Source of the DNA: Psychrobacter glaciei
GTDB taxonomy: Bacteria; Pseudomonadota; Gammaproteobacteria; Pseudomonadales; Moraxellaceae
DNA length: 64,000 nt
Direction of reading: 5' to 3'
Assembly (NCBI RefSeq): GCF_014652895.1
Contig: NZ_BMZR01000003.1
Span: forward strand, 62,001-126,000
A model generated the notes under the pieces. That model had not been told where the DNA came from and did not search any database. It saw nothing but the letters and a program-made list of their open reading frames with translations. Every line of letters begins with the position of its first letter. Within the stretch, counting starts at the first letter, position 1. The position numbers and the translations under genes are program-made. Shown here one piece after another: positions 52,577 to 62,282 of the stretch.

Positions 52577-55054
52577 TTAGAACCATTCAACCGCACGGTC
52601 GTACCAAGTGTCAGCACCGTTCTGCGCATCACTATCATTTTGGTTGTCAGTATCAACGGCTTCGCCATTTGGAATGTCTAAGCCTTCGCGGCGGCGTTGC
52701 TGATTGATAGCGCCTTGCGCACTCTGTTCTCGAGCGCTATCTTGTTTATACAACCCAATGGCGCAACTGCTGGCTTCTTCGGGTAAATGCGCAGACATCA
52801 CTGGTAAGTAGCGCGCATCAGCACAGCGCTCATTTGACAGCTTGCCAGAATTGTTTTCAAGCCATAACCATTCAATACCTTCAGGCTCAGGCAGCGATAC
52901 CGGTGTCAACTTTAAGCGACTCATATAGTCGACCCAGACTGGTAATGCACCCGTACCGCCGCTCAGACCAATTGGTTTGTTATCATCACGACCGACCCAA
53001 ACCACGCTGACATAGTTACCACTGTAACCAGCAAACCAAGCATCGCGGTAATCGTTTGTGGTACCTGTTTTACCCGCGAGATTTAGGTTACTACCAAGTG
53101 ATTGTGCTCGTTTAGCCGTTCCGCTGGCGACCACTTGCTGTAGCGCGTAATTGGTCAAAAAGTTAGTCTCAGGCGGAATGCTACGCTGCGTATTAAGTCC
53201 TGTACGCTGTAAAATACGGCCGCGATCATCAATGACACTACGAATGCTGTGAATAGGTGTCCGAAAGCCACCCGTAGCAAATACTTGATAGATACCAAGC
53301 ATATCCATGGGGCTAAGATTGACAGAACCTAGCAAAGCAGAAGGATAGGGCGATATTTTCTCTTTAATACCCATACGCTGTAGCTGCTTGGCAAAAGTAT
53401 TGATCCCAAATTCCATGCCTAAGCGTACCGCTGCTTGGTTATAAGACTGAGACAGAGCGGTGGTAAAGGGGACATAACCATGATCGCGATTGTCATAGTT
53501 TTTTGGATTCCATTTCGTACCGTCATTTAGATTGACTGTAATCGGTGAATCATCGACGGAACTCGCCAAATTATAGCGACCACTTTCGAGCGCTGTCATA
53601 TAAATGATTGGCTTTAACAAAGAACCGACTTGACGTTTGGCGTCGACAGCACGGTTAAAGCCAGTAAACTCACTGCCGCTACCGACTACGGAGACCAGCT
53701 CACCAGTCTCTGGATTCGCACTGACCAAGGCCCCTTGTAAGTCTTTGGTCTTGCTGCTGCTACGACGTAGCTCGCCCAGTTTTTTATCGACTGCTTTATC
53801 AGCAGCTAGTTGGGCAATAGGATCGAGCGTACTAATAATCGTCAGACCTTCATTTTTGAGGTCATCAGAATAATAGACGGTATTCAATTCACGTTTGACG
53901 ATATCAAGGAAATCAGGAAACTGGCTTTTGCCTTCGACAGGCTTATCAACGATACCCAGCGATCTCTCTATGGCTTTATCATAGTCTGCTTGACTGAGCG
54001 TACCCATCTCTAGCATGTTGCTAAGAACAATGTTACGACGTGCTTTTGAATCGTTTGGATGGCGACGTGGATTATAGACACTTGGGCCTTTTGCCATACC
54101 GACAAGTAAGGCTTGCTGATCTAAACGCAGCTCATTCAGCGGTTGATTAAAATAAAACTGTGCTGCCAAACCAAAACCATTGATAGAGCGGTTGCCATTT
54201 TGTCCTAAGTAAATTTCGTTCAGATACGTTTGCAGAATTTCATCTTTGCTATAATGGAGCTCAAGTAGCACAGCCATCAAGGCTTCATTGGCTTTGCGTT
54301 TTAGGGTGCGATCTGAATTCAGATAGAAGTTTTTAATCAGCTGCTGGGTGATGGTCGAACCACCTTGTCTAGAGCCACCAGAGAAATTATTGATGACTGC
54401 ACGAGCGATACCGCGTATCGATACCCCTTTATGCTCATAAAACCCGCGATCTTCTGTGGCTATTAACGCATCAATCAATGGCTGTGGCACCTCATCTAAA
54501 GAGACGACCATACGATCTTCATTGCTGTCTGGGTAAATGCCACCGATACTAACTGGCTCAAGGCGAATAATGCCGCTCTTAGCTGGTAAAGTGCTTTGAA
54601 TCGACTCAATTTTATTACCGGCAATCGTCATTTTGATGACTTGCTCAGTGTCTATATCGCTAGAGCTGTAGGTAAAACCGCGGGTATGGATAAAATAAGT
54701 ATTGCCGGACTTACGATAAGTACCAGTGCGATCATACGCCTTATTGCTTTGATAATTGAGCAGCTCAAGCCATGTCTTAATCGTGCTGTTATCGACATTG
54801 GCACCTTGGTAAAGCTCAAGCGGCTGCGAGTATACCTTGGCAGGAATATCCCAACGCTTACCTTCGAACTTGTGGGTAATGGTGCGATCAAGCTTGATCA
54901 AATACAGCGCCAGTAGCACCATGCCAGCAATAATGACAATTAATAAAATACTACTAAACACCAAGCCGCGCTGCTGAGAGGGTAGCGTGCTGACAGAAGG
55001 TGTAGATGGCGAAGAGAGCTTGGCGTTTGGTAGCTTAGAATTATATTTTTGCAC
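52577..55054 (-). CDS. mrcB: Penicillin-binding protein 1B
   Basis: An 825-aa bifunctional class A PBP, membrane-anchored by one N-terminal helix (SILLIVIIAGMVLLALYLI, about 35-53). The GT51 glycosyltransferase has EDRGFYEHKGVSIRG (catalytic Glu, about 206) and RQGGSTITQQL. The transpeptidase has SxxK in GSLLKPIIY (Ser about 478), SYN in LSQSYNQAAV and KTGTT. A UB2H-like segment with PVSIGGIYPD lies between anchor and GT domain. The C-terminus is Asp/Gln-rich. It is followed by the TPR lipoprotein gene. Confidence 0.95.
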   Translation of the reverse strand: MQKYNSKLPNAKLSSPSTPSVSTLPSQQRGLVFSSILLIVIIAGMVLLALYLIKLDRTITHKFEGKRWDIPAKVYSQPLELYQGANVDNSTIKTWLELLNYQSNKAYDRTGTYRKSGNTYFIHTRGFTYSSSDIDTEQVIKMTIAGNKIESIQSTLPAKSGIIRLEPVSIGGIYPDSNEDRMVVSLDEVPQPLIDALIATEDRGFYEHKGVSIRGIARAVINNFSGGSRQGGSTITQQLIKNFYLNSDRTLKRKANEALMAVLLELHYSKDEILQTYLNEIYLGQNGNRSINGFGLAAQFYFNQPLNELRLDQQALLVGMAKGPSVYNPRRHPNDSKARRNIVLSNMLEMGTLSQADYDKAIERSLGIVDKPVEGKSQFPDFLDIVKRELNTVYYSDDLKNEGLTIISTLDPIAQLAADKAVDKKLGELRRSSSKTKDLQGALVSANPETGELVSVVGSGSEFTGFNRAVDAKRQVGSLLKPIIYMTALESGRYNLASSVDDSPITVNLNDGTKWNPKNYDNRDHGYVPFTTALSQSYNQAAVRLGMEFGINTFAKQLQRMGIKEKISPYPSALLGSVNLSPMDMLGIYQVFATGGFRTPIHSIRSVIDDRGRILQRTGLNTQRSIPPETNFLTNYALQQVVASGTAKRAQSLGSNLNLAGKTGTTNDYRDAWFAGYSGNYVSVVWVGRDDNKPIGLSGGTGALPVWVDYMSRLKLTPVSLPEPEGIEWLWLENNSGKLSNERCADARYLPVMSAHLPEEASSCAIGLYKQDSAREQSAQGAINQQRRREGLDIPNGEAVDTDNQNDSDAQNGADTWYDRAVEWF

Positions 55055-55458
55055 GGATGATGCACCATTTAGGGATAAAAAACTGCCTCATAATGACGCA
55101 AATTGACAAATTTTTCAATCTATCATCATCAACGCAGGCATTCATTGGGATTACACTGTGAGGGGTTATACTACTCACAGCACTGGCTTATAGTATAATC
55201 GATCTGTTGACGGCTATGTTTATACGAAAACACAGCGCGCTTTTAATTTGCTCTGTGGATGCCATATAAGATAACAATTTACGATTATTCTAACGATGTT
55301 TTTTATGTGAATCAGCGGTTGATTCTCCCTCTGTGCTAGCAGTGCCGAACCTATTTAAAATAGCTGTTTTAAGTAAAAGTAAGCACGTTTGATGATAGCA
55401 AGTTTACTCAAAGCGAATTAGGTTCGAGCAAACCTGTCTAAAGGAAGTAAGCGCGATT
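55055..55458. other. Divergent intergenic region between mrcB and the copper ATPase gene
   Basis: A 404-bp spacer holding the promoters of both genes. TATAAT-like sequence lies at 55192-55199 (TAGTATAATC). I see no ORF and no convincing FNR or copper-regulator operator. Confidence 0.4.
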
Positions 55459-58308
55459 ATGTCTAGTGCCCCCTCACCAATGCCAACCTCCAGCCATTAT
55501 TATGAAGACAACTCTATCACAGAAGGGTTGGTGCTGCCCCTTGCTGGTCATTGTTTTCACTGCGGTGATCCAGTGCCGCAGCCGCCATTTTATGCTGATA
55601 TATTGGGTAAATCTCGTGAGATGTGCTGCATGGGTTGTCAATTGGCGTCTCAAAGCATCGTTGAGGCAGGGCTTGAGCAATATTATCTTGATCGCTCTGA
55701 AATCAATCGTACCGCAAGTTTGCCCACCCAGCTGACGCGCCTCGAAGCCTATGATCACGATGAGATAAAGTCACAGTTCGTTTATGCTCAAGATGGTCTG
55801 TCGGTGGCGGAATTGTCCGTTAATAACTTACGCTGTGCTGCCTGTACGTGGCTCATCGAATCGCGTCTTTATGAGATTGATGGCATCAGTAAGTGTCAGG
55901 TCAATTTGACCAATCAGCGTATGCGCGTCATTTGGGACGAGAGTAAGCTGCCTATCAGCCGTATTCTAGCCGTTATCAATGAAATTGGCTACGAAGCCAA
56001 GCCTTACCGTCAAGACACCCATGAAGCAATGCTGGCTAAGCACAATAACAAGATGCTGCTACGTCTAGGAATTGCTGCTCTTGGCGCGATGCAAGCAATG
56101 ATGTATGCGGTCGCACTATATTTTGGTGAATACAGCGGGATGTTGATATTACAGCGCGACTTTTTGCGTTGGGTGTCGTTATTCGTCAGTATTCCCGTGT
56201 TCTTTTATGCGGGCATACCGTTCTTTACGTCTGCATGGTCGGCAGTTCGCGCGCGCCAAGTCAATATGGATGTACCGGTCAGTATCGCCTTGATTGTCAC
56301 ATTTTTCGCCAGTTTGTACGCCACCATTACTGGAAACGGTCAGACCTATTATGATTCGGTCAGCATGTTTATTTTCTTCTTATTGGCAGGGCGTTATATC
56401 GAGCATAATGCCCGTCTAAAAGCGGCGACGATGGCCAATGACCTAGTAGTGGTGGAACCAGTTTTAGTACAAAAAATCGCTGAAAATAAAGGAGACGCTG
56501 CGCTCATTTTGCAGCAGTTACAGCAAAATGCTTCGAATAAAACAGATACGAGTGCTATTAATCAGGCAGTTCATGAGACAGGTGTTAAAAGTCCAATCAG
56601 CGCTGTGGCAAGTGCTCCGACAAAGTACACGCCCAATTTTATGCAGAGTATGGACGCCAATGTCCATCAAATAACCAATCGTATAGCTCAAGACTGGCAA
56701 CAAACCAGCCGTCAACCAGACCTATCAAGGCTAGACTCATCAAAGCCAGATTTATTAAAGCCAGCGTATGGCGCAGAACAAAAACAGATGGTGACCGCTC
56801 AAAGCTTACAAGTGGGTGATATCATCATGGTTGAGGCTGGGTCTGAGATTATAAGTGATGGTATTTTGCTTAGTCCAACTGCGACCGTCTCCCAAAGTCT
56901 GCTGACGGGTGAGGGTGATTTAATCATCAAGACCCAAGGCGACTATATCGTCGGCGGCGCGCAAAACGACAGTCAGCCGTTTGAGATGCTGGTCACGGCA
57001 CTGCCAGAAGACAGTCAGATTGGATTAATTGATCGGCTGATGAACCGTGCCATGAGTGAAAAGCCCAAACTGGCACAGCAAGCGGATAAGCTGGCTCGTT
57101 GGTTTGTGGCGCGGATTTTAGTGTTGTCAGCATTGGTGTTTATCGGCTGGTACATCGTTGATCCAAGTCAAGCCATTTGGGCAACGGTCGCGGTATTGGT
57201 TGCTACTTGCCCTTGCGCGCTGTCACTAGCCACGCCGATTGCGCTGACGGTCTCTACCAATCGATTGGCCAGCTATGGATTTTTGACCACGCGTGGTCAT
57301 ACGCTGCAAACCTTAGCAGAGATTACTCATGTGGCCTTTGATAAGACAGGGACATTGACTTATGGAAAGCCAAACTTACTGAACATTGAGCTAATAAAAC
57401 CGGTCAGCCAAAATGAAAACGCTGACTCAAGCGCGTTGCCTTTGCAAAAAGACCGTTTTTTAGGCATAGCTGCTGCCTTAGAAGTAGGCAGTCGCCATCC
57501 GATTGCTCATGCGCTACTGACTGCCGCTTATCAATTACATTTGCCACCCACTCAAGCCTTGCAGCATTATCCAGCAGGCGGGGTAGAAGCCATGATTGAT
57601 GGCGTTCTATATCGTATTGGTCATATGGATTTTGCTTTGGATAAAAGCGCCACTGGTGCAAATGCAGACAATGATTTAACGATTGATTTGTTGAGCTATC
57701 GTGCCAGCTCAGCGGTTGTGTTGTCTTGTCAAACAAGCTCCTCAAGCACATGGCAAGCGCTGGCGTGTTTTTACTTTAGCGATAAAGTGCGTGATAACGC
57801 CCGCTCAATGCTGGATACGCTCAAAGACTTAGGGATTGAGTCTGTGATGCTGACGGGCGACCCCAGTCCACAGGCGCTGGTCATGGCGGAGAGTTTGGGC
57901 ATGCAGTCGGCATATAATGGTCTGTCACCAACGGATAAGGTCAATCATATCCAGCAGCTGCAAGCACAAGGGTCAGTCGTGCTGATGGTTGGTGATGGCA
58001 TTAATGATGCACCCGTATTGGCAGCAGCAGATGTGTCGACTTCGATTGCTGGCGCAGCAGATTTGGCGCAAGTGTCGAGTGACAGCATCATCCTTAATGG
58101 ACAAATAGAAGCCATTACAGCTGCCAAGCGTATCGCGGATAAAACGGAACGTATCATCAAACAAAACTTCCGCTGGGCACTGGCTTATAACAGTATCGTA
58201 TTATTGCCTGCCGCGTTCGGTTATGTCCCACCTTGGCTTGCCGCCATCGGAATGTCATTGAGTTCATTATTCGTGGTATTAAATGCACTGCGTCTAAAAC
58301 GCGCTTAG
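55459..58308 (+). CDS. CcoI-type copper-translocating P1B ATPase
   Basis: A 949-aa inner-membrane ATPase. It has an N-terminal metal-binding domain (CFHCGDPV, CCMGCQLAS; PF12156-like), an HMA domain (LRCAACTWL, about 125-133), eight predicted TM helices, the actuator motif LLTGEGD, ion motif CPCALSLATP, phosphorylation motif FDKTGTLT and the GDGINDAP hinge. The two metal-binding domains mark the CcoI/FixI group that supplies copper to cbb3 oxidases. An insertion of about 110 residues (about 335-450) precedes the actuator domain and is low complexity, explaining the length over the usual roughly 820 aa. The stop codon TAG is formed by the TA target and first base of a MITE. Confidence 0.93.
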   Translation: MSSAPSPMPTSSHYYEDNSITEGLVLPLAGHCFHCGDPVPQPPFYADILGKSREMCCMGCQLASQSIVEAGLEQYYLDRSEINRTASLPTQLTRLEAYDHDEIKSQFVYAQDGLSVAELSVNNLRCAACTWLIESRLYEIDGISKCQVNLTNQRMRVIWDESKLPISRILAVINEIGYEAKPYRQDTHEAMLAKHNNKMLLRLGIAALGAMQAMMYAVALYFGEYSGMLILQRDFLRWVSLFVSIPVFFYAGIPFFTSAWSAVRARQVNMDVPVSIALIVTFFASLYATITGNGQTYYDSVSMFIFFLLAGRYIEHNARLKAATMANDLVVVEPVLVQKIAENKGDAALILQQLQQNASNKTDTSAINQAVHETGVKSPISAVASAPTKYTPNFMQSMDANVHQITNRIAQDWQQTSRQPDLSRLDSSKPDLLKPAYGAEQKQMVTAQSLQVGDIIMVEAGSEIISDGILLSPTATVSQSLLTGEGDLIIKTQGDYIVGGAQNDSQPFEMLVTALPEDSQIGLIDRLMNRAMSEKPKLAQQADKLARWFVARILVLSALVFIGWYIVDPSQAIWATVAVLVATCPCALSLATPIALTVSTNRLASYGFLTTRGHTLQTLAEITHVAFDKTGTLTYGKPNLLNIELIKPVSQNENADSSALPLQKDRFLGIAAALEVGSRHPIAHALLTAAYQLHLPPTQALQHYPAGGVEAMIDGVLYRIGHMDFALDKSATGANADNDLTIDLLSYRASSAVVLSCQTSSSSTWQALACFYFSDKVRDNARSMLDTLKDLGIESVMLTGDPSPQALVMAESLGMQSAYNGLSPTDKVNHIQQLQAQGSVVLMVGDGINDAPVLAAADVSTSIAGAADLAQVSSDSIILNGQIEAITAAKRIADKTERIIKQNFRWALAYNSIVLLPAAFGYVPPWLAAIGMSLSSLFVVLNALRLKRA

Positions 58309-58583
58309 GGTCTGTTAAACATTCAAATATTAGGACTGCTGATCGCTAAAATCGCATCAAACTAGGCGTAAACAGACGATAATGTCGAGACCTTAGCTAG
58401 GTTTACAACAACGTTTGGGCTGATTTTAGTATCAGCCCCAAGTATACAAGCAGGGGCAGGGCTATTTTTTGCCAATACATGGCGAAATTGTCTAACCTAG
58501 AACGACTAGGCGTCAAAAATTTCACTGCGTATTGTCTAAAAAATAGCCACTGCCAGTACCACATTTGAATGTTTAACAGACCC
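58308..58583. mobile_element. MITE, family A, copy 2
   Basis: A 276-bp element with inverted repeats GGGTCTGTTAAACATTCAAAT and its complement, flanked by TA at 58306-58307 and 58584-58585. It matches copy 1 (23839) along its length, with an insertion near the middle (AAGTATACAAGCAGGGG region) and scattered substitutions. Its first base completes the copper ATPase stop codon. Confidence 0.93.
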
Positions 58584-58664
58584 TAGTATTAATCCTAAAA
58601 AGATGATGGGTTGCCTCACACTTGCTTAGCATTCTATAAATAGTATTTACTTTAGTTTCACCCA

Positions 58665-58698
58665 TAAAAAAACCGCCTTTAGCAAAAGACGGTTTTTT
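58665..58698. terminator. Terminator between the copper ATPase and YccA-type genes
   Basis: AAAAAACCGCCTTT and AAAGACGGTTTTTT form a hairpin with one mismatch; A/T-tracts lie on both sides. Confidence 0.85.
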
Positions 58699-58733
58699 AT
58701 TTTACGTGTCATTATTATTAGATAGGTTTTATA

Positions 58734-59456
58734 TTAGTCTTGTAGGTAGCTGAGCAGACGCATAAATTCGATATACATCCATACTAGCGTCGCAAGAATA
58801 CCGATACTAAATAACCATTCGTAGTCTTCAGAAATACCAGCTGCTACGCCGCGATCAATGTTATCAAAATCAAGTAATAGCGTAAAAGAAGCGATAACAA
58901 TCACGAACAAACTGAAGCCAATAGCGATAACGCCACCTTCAAATAAGAAAGGTAAGCTCGAACCGAACGCTAAAGAAAGTACCCACTGCGCAACATAAAC
59001 GAGCATGATGGCAATAAGCGCTGAGGTGACGATAGAGCGGAATTTCTGCGTTACCTTAACGAGACCAGAGCGATATAGCCCTAGCATAACGGCTGCTGTC
59101 ACAAAGGTTGCACACATTGCAGTTACTGGCACGCTTGGATACATTCTCATAAAGAATAGCGAGATGCCACCCAAGAAGATACCTTCTAAGAGTGCATAAG
59201 GGACGGCAAAAGTTTTGGCCTTTTGCGGTTTAAAAGTGATAAAAATCGCGAGACCAAAAGCGGCAAACATACTACCAAAGGCCGCCATGGTAATAAAGCT
59301 TTGTGATAGACCTGCCATCAGCGCATAAAAGAAAAAGCCGATACCAGTGATAGCAGATAAACCAAGTAACAAGCTGGTCTTTTGGATGACACCTTTGACG
59401 GTCATCGGCTGACCGCCGATCGCAAGCTCTGCGCGACTGACAATAGGATTGGCCAT
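58734..59456 (-). CDS. Bax inhibitor-1/YccA-family membrane protein
   Basis: A 240-aa inner-membrane protein with seven predicted transmembrane helices. The family pattern is seen in TGIGFFFYALMAGLSQSFITMA, FAVPYALLEGIFLGGIS, VTAAVMLGLYRSG and the acidic end LLLDFDNIDRGVAAGISEDYEW. YccA-type proteins interact with FtsH protease; others conduct calcium. No SD is obvious. Monocistronic, divergent from nadK. Confidence 0.88.
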   Translation of the reverse strand: MANPIVSRAELAIGGQPMTVKGVIQKTSLLLGLSAITGIGFFFYALMAGLSQSFITMAAFGSMFAAFGLAIFITFKPQKAKTFAVPYALLEGIFLGGISLFFMRMYPSVPVTAMCATFVTAAVMLGLYRSGLVKVTQKFRSIVTSALIAIMLVYVAQWVLSLAFGSSLPFLFEGGVIAIGFSLFVIVIASFTLLLDFDNIDRGVAAGISEDYEWLFSIGILATLVWMYIEFMRLLSYLQD

Positions 59457-59754
59457 ACATATGTCCTCAATTAAAAATGATATAAATTACTGCTACTTTA
59501 GCAAAAGCTCGGTTATTGTCAACTGTGTTTGCGTGACGGCTGTCGAGGCCTGACGCAGCCATGGTATGACTTATTTGTGTTTGATAGGCATTGATGCTCA
59601 GTAGCGCTGTAAACACGCTATAAAGGGGCGTGTAATGGTAGATATATGGGGTCGATTACGACAGTTAACAACGATAATTGATAAAACATGCTAGTTTAAG
59701 CGCTCATTTATCGCTATCATTACTCTGTACTTTACCGTTATTCCGAGTCGTTTT

Positions 59755-60759
59755 ATGGAAAACTCCGCGCAGTCCGAAAGATTGCCACACTTACATGAAT
59801 CAGAGCTGTTCCACGCCATCAAAAACCCTGCGTTTCGGCGTATTGGGCTAATGGGGCGCGCAGGCAAGCGCAGCGTCACCCAAAGTCTGGTGCAGATTGC
59901 CCAAACGATCAATGAGATGAATCTCACCTTGATAATGGACATGCAAACCGCCCATCTACCAACCTTGGATCTCACTGAGATCGAAAAAGTCAAAATCGTT
60001 AAGCGTAGCTTGATTGGTGAGATTTGTGATTTGGTCATCGTCGTCGGTGGCGATGGTTCCATATTGCATGCTGCTGAAGCACTGGCACGTTATCGCGTAC
60101 CTGTGTTGGGCGTCAACCGTGGTCGTCTTGGATTTTTGGCCGATGTCAAACCTGACGAAGCTGCTTTTAAATTGCGTCAAGTATTGATGGGCGATTATCA
60201 GTTGGATCATCGGTTTCTACTGACGATGGAGATACGAGAAGGGCGCAACATCATCCATGAAGATATGGCGCTCAATGACATCGTATTGCATGCGGGTAAG
60301 TCGGTACATATGATTGATTTTCAACTGAAAATTGATGGTCATGATGTCTATAGGCAACACAGCGACGGCTTGATTGTTGCGACGCCTACCGGCTCGACAG
60401 CCTATGCACTCTCTGGTGGTGGGCCTATTATCCATCCGAGTATGGATGCGATATGTTTAGTGCCCATGCATCCGCATACCTTATCCAGCCGTCCAATTGT
60501 GGTCAGTGGTAATAGCGAAGTTTGTATTCGTATCCATGAGGACAATCGCACGCAACCAATGGTCAGTGCAGATGGCAAACCCAGCATACCGCTCGATCAA
60601 GAGCAGCGGCTTTATATTCGTAAGCACCCTGATAAGCTGACGCTGCTGCATCCACCAGGGTTTGATTTTTATGAAGCCTGCCGTACCAAATTACACTGGA
60701 ATGTCCATGCCGAAGAATTCAGTCTTGATATCGATGATGATATTATGGATGATGAATAA
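59755..60759 (+). CDS. nadK: NAD kinase
   Basis: A 334-aa enzyme making NADP from NAD and ATP or polyphosphate. Signatures: the GGDGSILHAAEAL motif (about 101-113), VNRGRLGFLADV, then the TPTGSTAYALSGGGPIIHP segment (about 207-225) and SSRPIVV. It is longer than the E. coli enzyme (292 aa) by an N-terminal segment and an Asp-rich tail (DIDDDIMDDE). No strong SD is visible. The YeaC-type gene starts 39 nt later and is probably co-transcribed. Confidence 0.95.
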   Translation: MENSAQSERLPHLHESELFHAIKNPAFRRIGLMGRAGKRSVTQSLVQIAQTINEMNLTLIMDMQTAHLPTLDLTEIEKVKIVKRSLIGEICDLVIVVGGDGSILHAAEALARYRVPVLGVNRGRLGFLADVKPDEAAFKLRQVLMGDYQLDHRFLLTMEIREGRNIIHEDMALNDIVLHAGKSVHMIDFQLKIDGHDVYRQHSDGLIVATPTGSTAYALSGGGPIIHPSMDAICLVPMHPHTLSSRPIVVSGNSEVCIRIHEDNRTQPMVSADGKPSIPLDQEQRLYIRKHPDKLTLLHPPGFDFYEACRTKLHWNVHAEEFSLDIDDDIMDDE

Positions 60760-60797
60760 AAGCAGTTGTCGTATAAAAAATAGTAGCGGAGAGTAAG

Positions 60798-61109
60798 ATG
60801 GACAAGCAAACAATATTAGCAACACTAACGCCTGACATGGTCGATAAATTTCGTATGGCTATTGAGCTTGGCAAATGGCCGGATGGTCGCAAATTAACGG
60901 CTGAGCAGCGTGACACCTGTATGCAGGCAGTGATGGTCTGGGAGCATGAGCATCTACCTGCTGCCGATCGTACCGGTTATATTCATAAACCCGTAAAAGA
61001 CAATGGCTCCATCGTCGGCGCTGAATGTGATGTGGAGCATGAGCATCATTATCCGAATATGCCCAATCCTAAAGGTGCTATCCAGCCGGTTAAATTTCTT
61101 GATAAATAA
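60798..61109 (+). CDS. YeaC-type DUF1315 family protein
   Basis: A 103-aa soluble protein, MDKQTILATLTPDMVDKFR at the start, with AIELGKWPDGRKLTAEQ and CMQAVMVWEHEHLP (Cys and His-rich). Family function is unknown. GGAGAG precedes the ATG. It sits directly after nadK (39 nt). Confidence 0.85.
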   Translation: MDKQTILATLTPDMVDKFRMAIELGKWPDGRKLTAEQRDTCMQAVMVWEHEHLPAADRTGYIHKPVKDNGSIVGAECDVEHEHHYPNMPNPKGAIQPVKFLDK

Positions 61110-61162
61110 GTTTTGTGATAAATAAGCAAGAGTATCGCTAATCACAGCAGTAGTCGCTCAAT

Positions 61163-61198
61163 AAAAAAGCCACGCTATATAATAGCGTGGCTTTTTTG
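61163..61198. terminator. Bidirectional terminator between the YeaC-type and HopJ-type genes
   Basis: AAAAAAGCCACGCTAT and ATAGCGTGGCTTTTTT form a perfect stem with a 4-nt loop. Confidence 0.93.
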
Positions 61199-61213
61199 CA
61201 TGCTCAAAAATAA

Positions 61214-61588
61214 TTAAAGTGCAGTGGTATCAACACTAGGGCGAACGGTCAATGGATTTTTTTGCATCAAAAACCCTTGCCAACCCCAATGTAAAAAGTT
61301 GCGGATATTGGCGTGGTCAGTACCGTTCGGCGTCGCTTGAACCTTGGCATAGTGTTCGCCGAATAGCTTTAGCGTGTCCAACTGATTCAGACCATGGTGC
61401 TTAGCAAAACCAAAAATCTTCGCACTACCTTCATTTTCACCCGCTGCATTATGCACCATACCATTAACGAAAGGAGCGGGCGCATAGCGATAAAAATCAT
61501 CAATAAAACTGATGACATCATTGAATCCAATGGCTTTTTTATTCAAACCATTAAGTAGAGCCGATACATCTGATTGGCGGATACTCAT
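61214..61588 (-). CDS. HopJ-family (type III effector-named) protein
   Basis: A 124-aa soluble protein with the family segments FIDDFYRYAPAPFVNGMVHNAAGENEGSAKIF (about 28-60) and FLHWGWQGF. Although the family is named after a Pseudomonas syringae effector, members occur widely in non-pathogens without type III secretion, and none is seen here. Function unknown. Confidence 0.85.
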   Translation of the reverse strand: MSIRQSDVSALLNGLNKKAIGFNDVISFIDDFYRYAPAPFVNGMVHNAAGENEGSAKIFGFAKHHGLNQLDTLKLFGEHYAKVQATPNGTDHANIRNFLHWGWQGFLMQKNPLTVRPSVDTTAL

Positions 61589-61711
61589 AAATAAATGACC
61601 TCAGAGCAGATTAAAAAATCAAAAATACAGTATTTGTGTACACTGCTTATAAAAATATAATGCTTATATATATTCAATAATAATTATTGATTAAGCGTTA
61701 ACTGTTATAGC

Positions 61712-61957
61712 TTAGCGATTGAAATAGTCTTCGTCATCAAATGAAGGCGCAAAACTGCCTTGCTCAAGATGCTGCATTTGCGACTGTACAGAACGCTCAT
61801 GCTGAATACGTTGATAAATTTCTTCGCGGTGTACGGCAATGTCTTTTGGTGCATTAACACCGATACGCACCTGATTGCCTTTAACGCCCAAGACAGTCAC
61901 ACTGACCTCGTCGCCAATCATTAACGTTTCGCCCACGCGGCGTGTCAAAATTAACAT
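61712..61957 (-). CDS. csrA: Carbon storage regulator CsrA
   Basis: An 81-aa RNA-binding post-transcriptional regulator. It has [39 protein letters not shown] (RNA-contact strands, about 2-41) and HREEIYQRI, with a C-terminal extension (about 56-81) that ends in DEDYFNR. AAGGAG precedes the ATG. Position after lysC (and alaS) is the standard alaS-lysC-csrA order. A GacA-like regulator at the left edge of the window probably belongs to its control circuit (inference). Confidence 0.95.
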   Translation of the reverse strand: MLILTRRVGETLMIGDEVSVTVLGVKGNQVRIGVNAPKDIAVHREEIYQRIQHERSVQSQMQHLEQGSFAPSFDDEDYFNR

Positions 61958-62204
61958 GCGTCACACTCCTTATGTCGCATCAACAGATTATTACTCATCA
62001 GATTACATCTCAATTGCAGGACATTACCATCGCACTAGACATCTCTTGTATTTAACTTACAAGCTACTATGTCTAAAGTTAGGCGAATAGCGGTAATGAT
62101 AGGTAGATTCATTTAGCCCAAATGAAAGCCCCATTATAGGGGGCATAACAGATACTGTCACGGGTTTTCACAAAACTATTAGCTATATACGAACCAGAGC
62201 AATA

Positions 62205-62240
62205 ATAAAAAATAAAAATAGGATCTAATAAGACCCTATT
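62205..62240 (-). terminator. Rho-independent terminator after lysC
   Basis: On the minus strand AATAGGGTCT and AGATCCTATT pair (one wobble) around TATT, followed by TTTTATTTTTTATT. It separates lysC from csrA. Confidence 0.8.
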
Positions 62241-62282
62241 TAATTGATAACTATTAACTCTGGCATATGCTCGTTATAGCAT

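Noticed and set aside
61214..61588. Type III secretion or virulence island suggested by the HopJ name
   Set aside because: The family is widespread in non-pathogens and no secretion genes or compositional change are seen.
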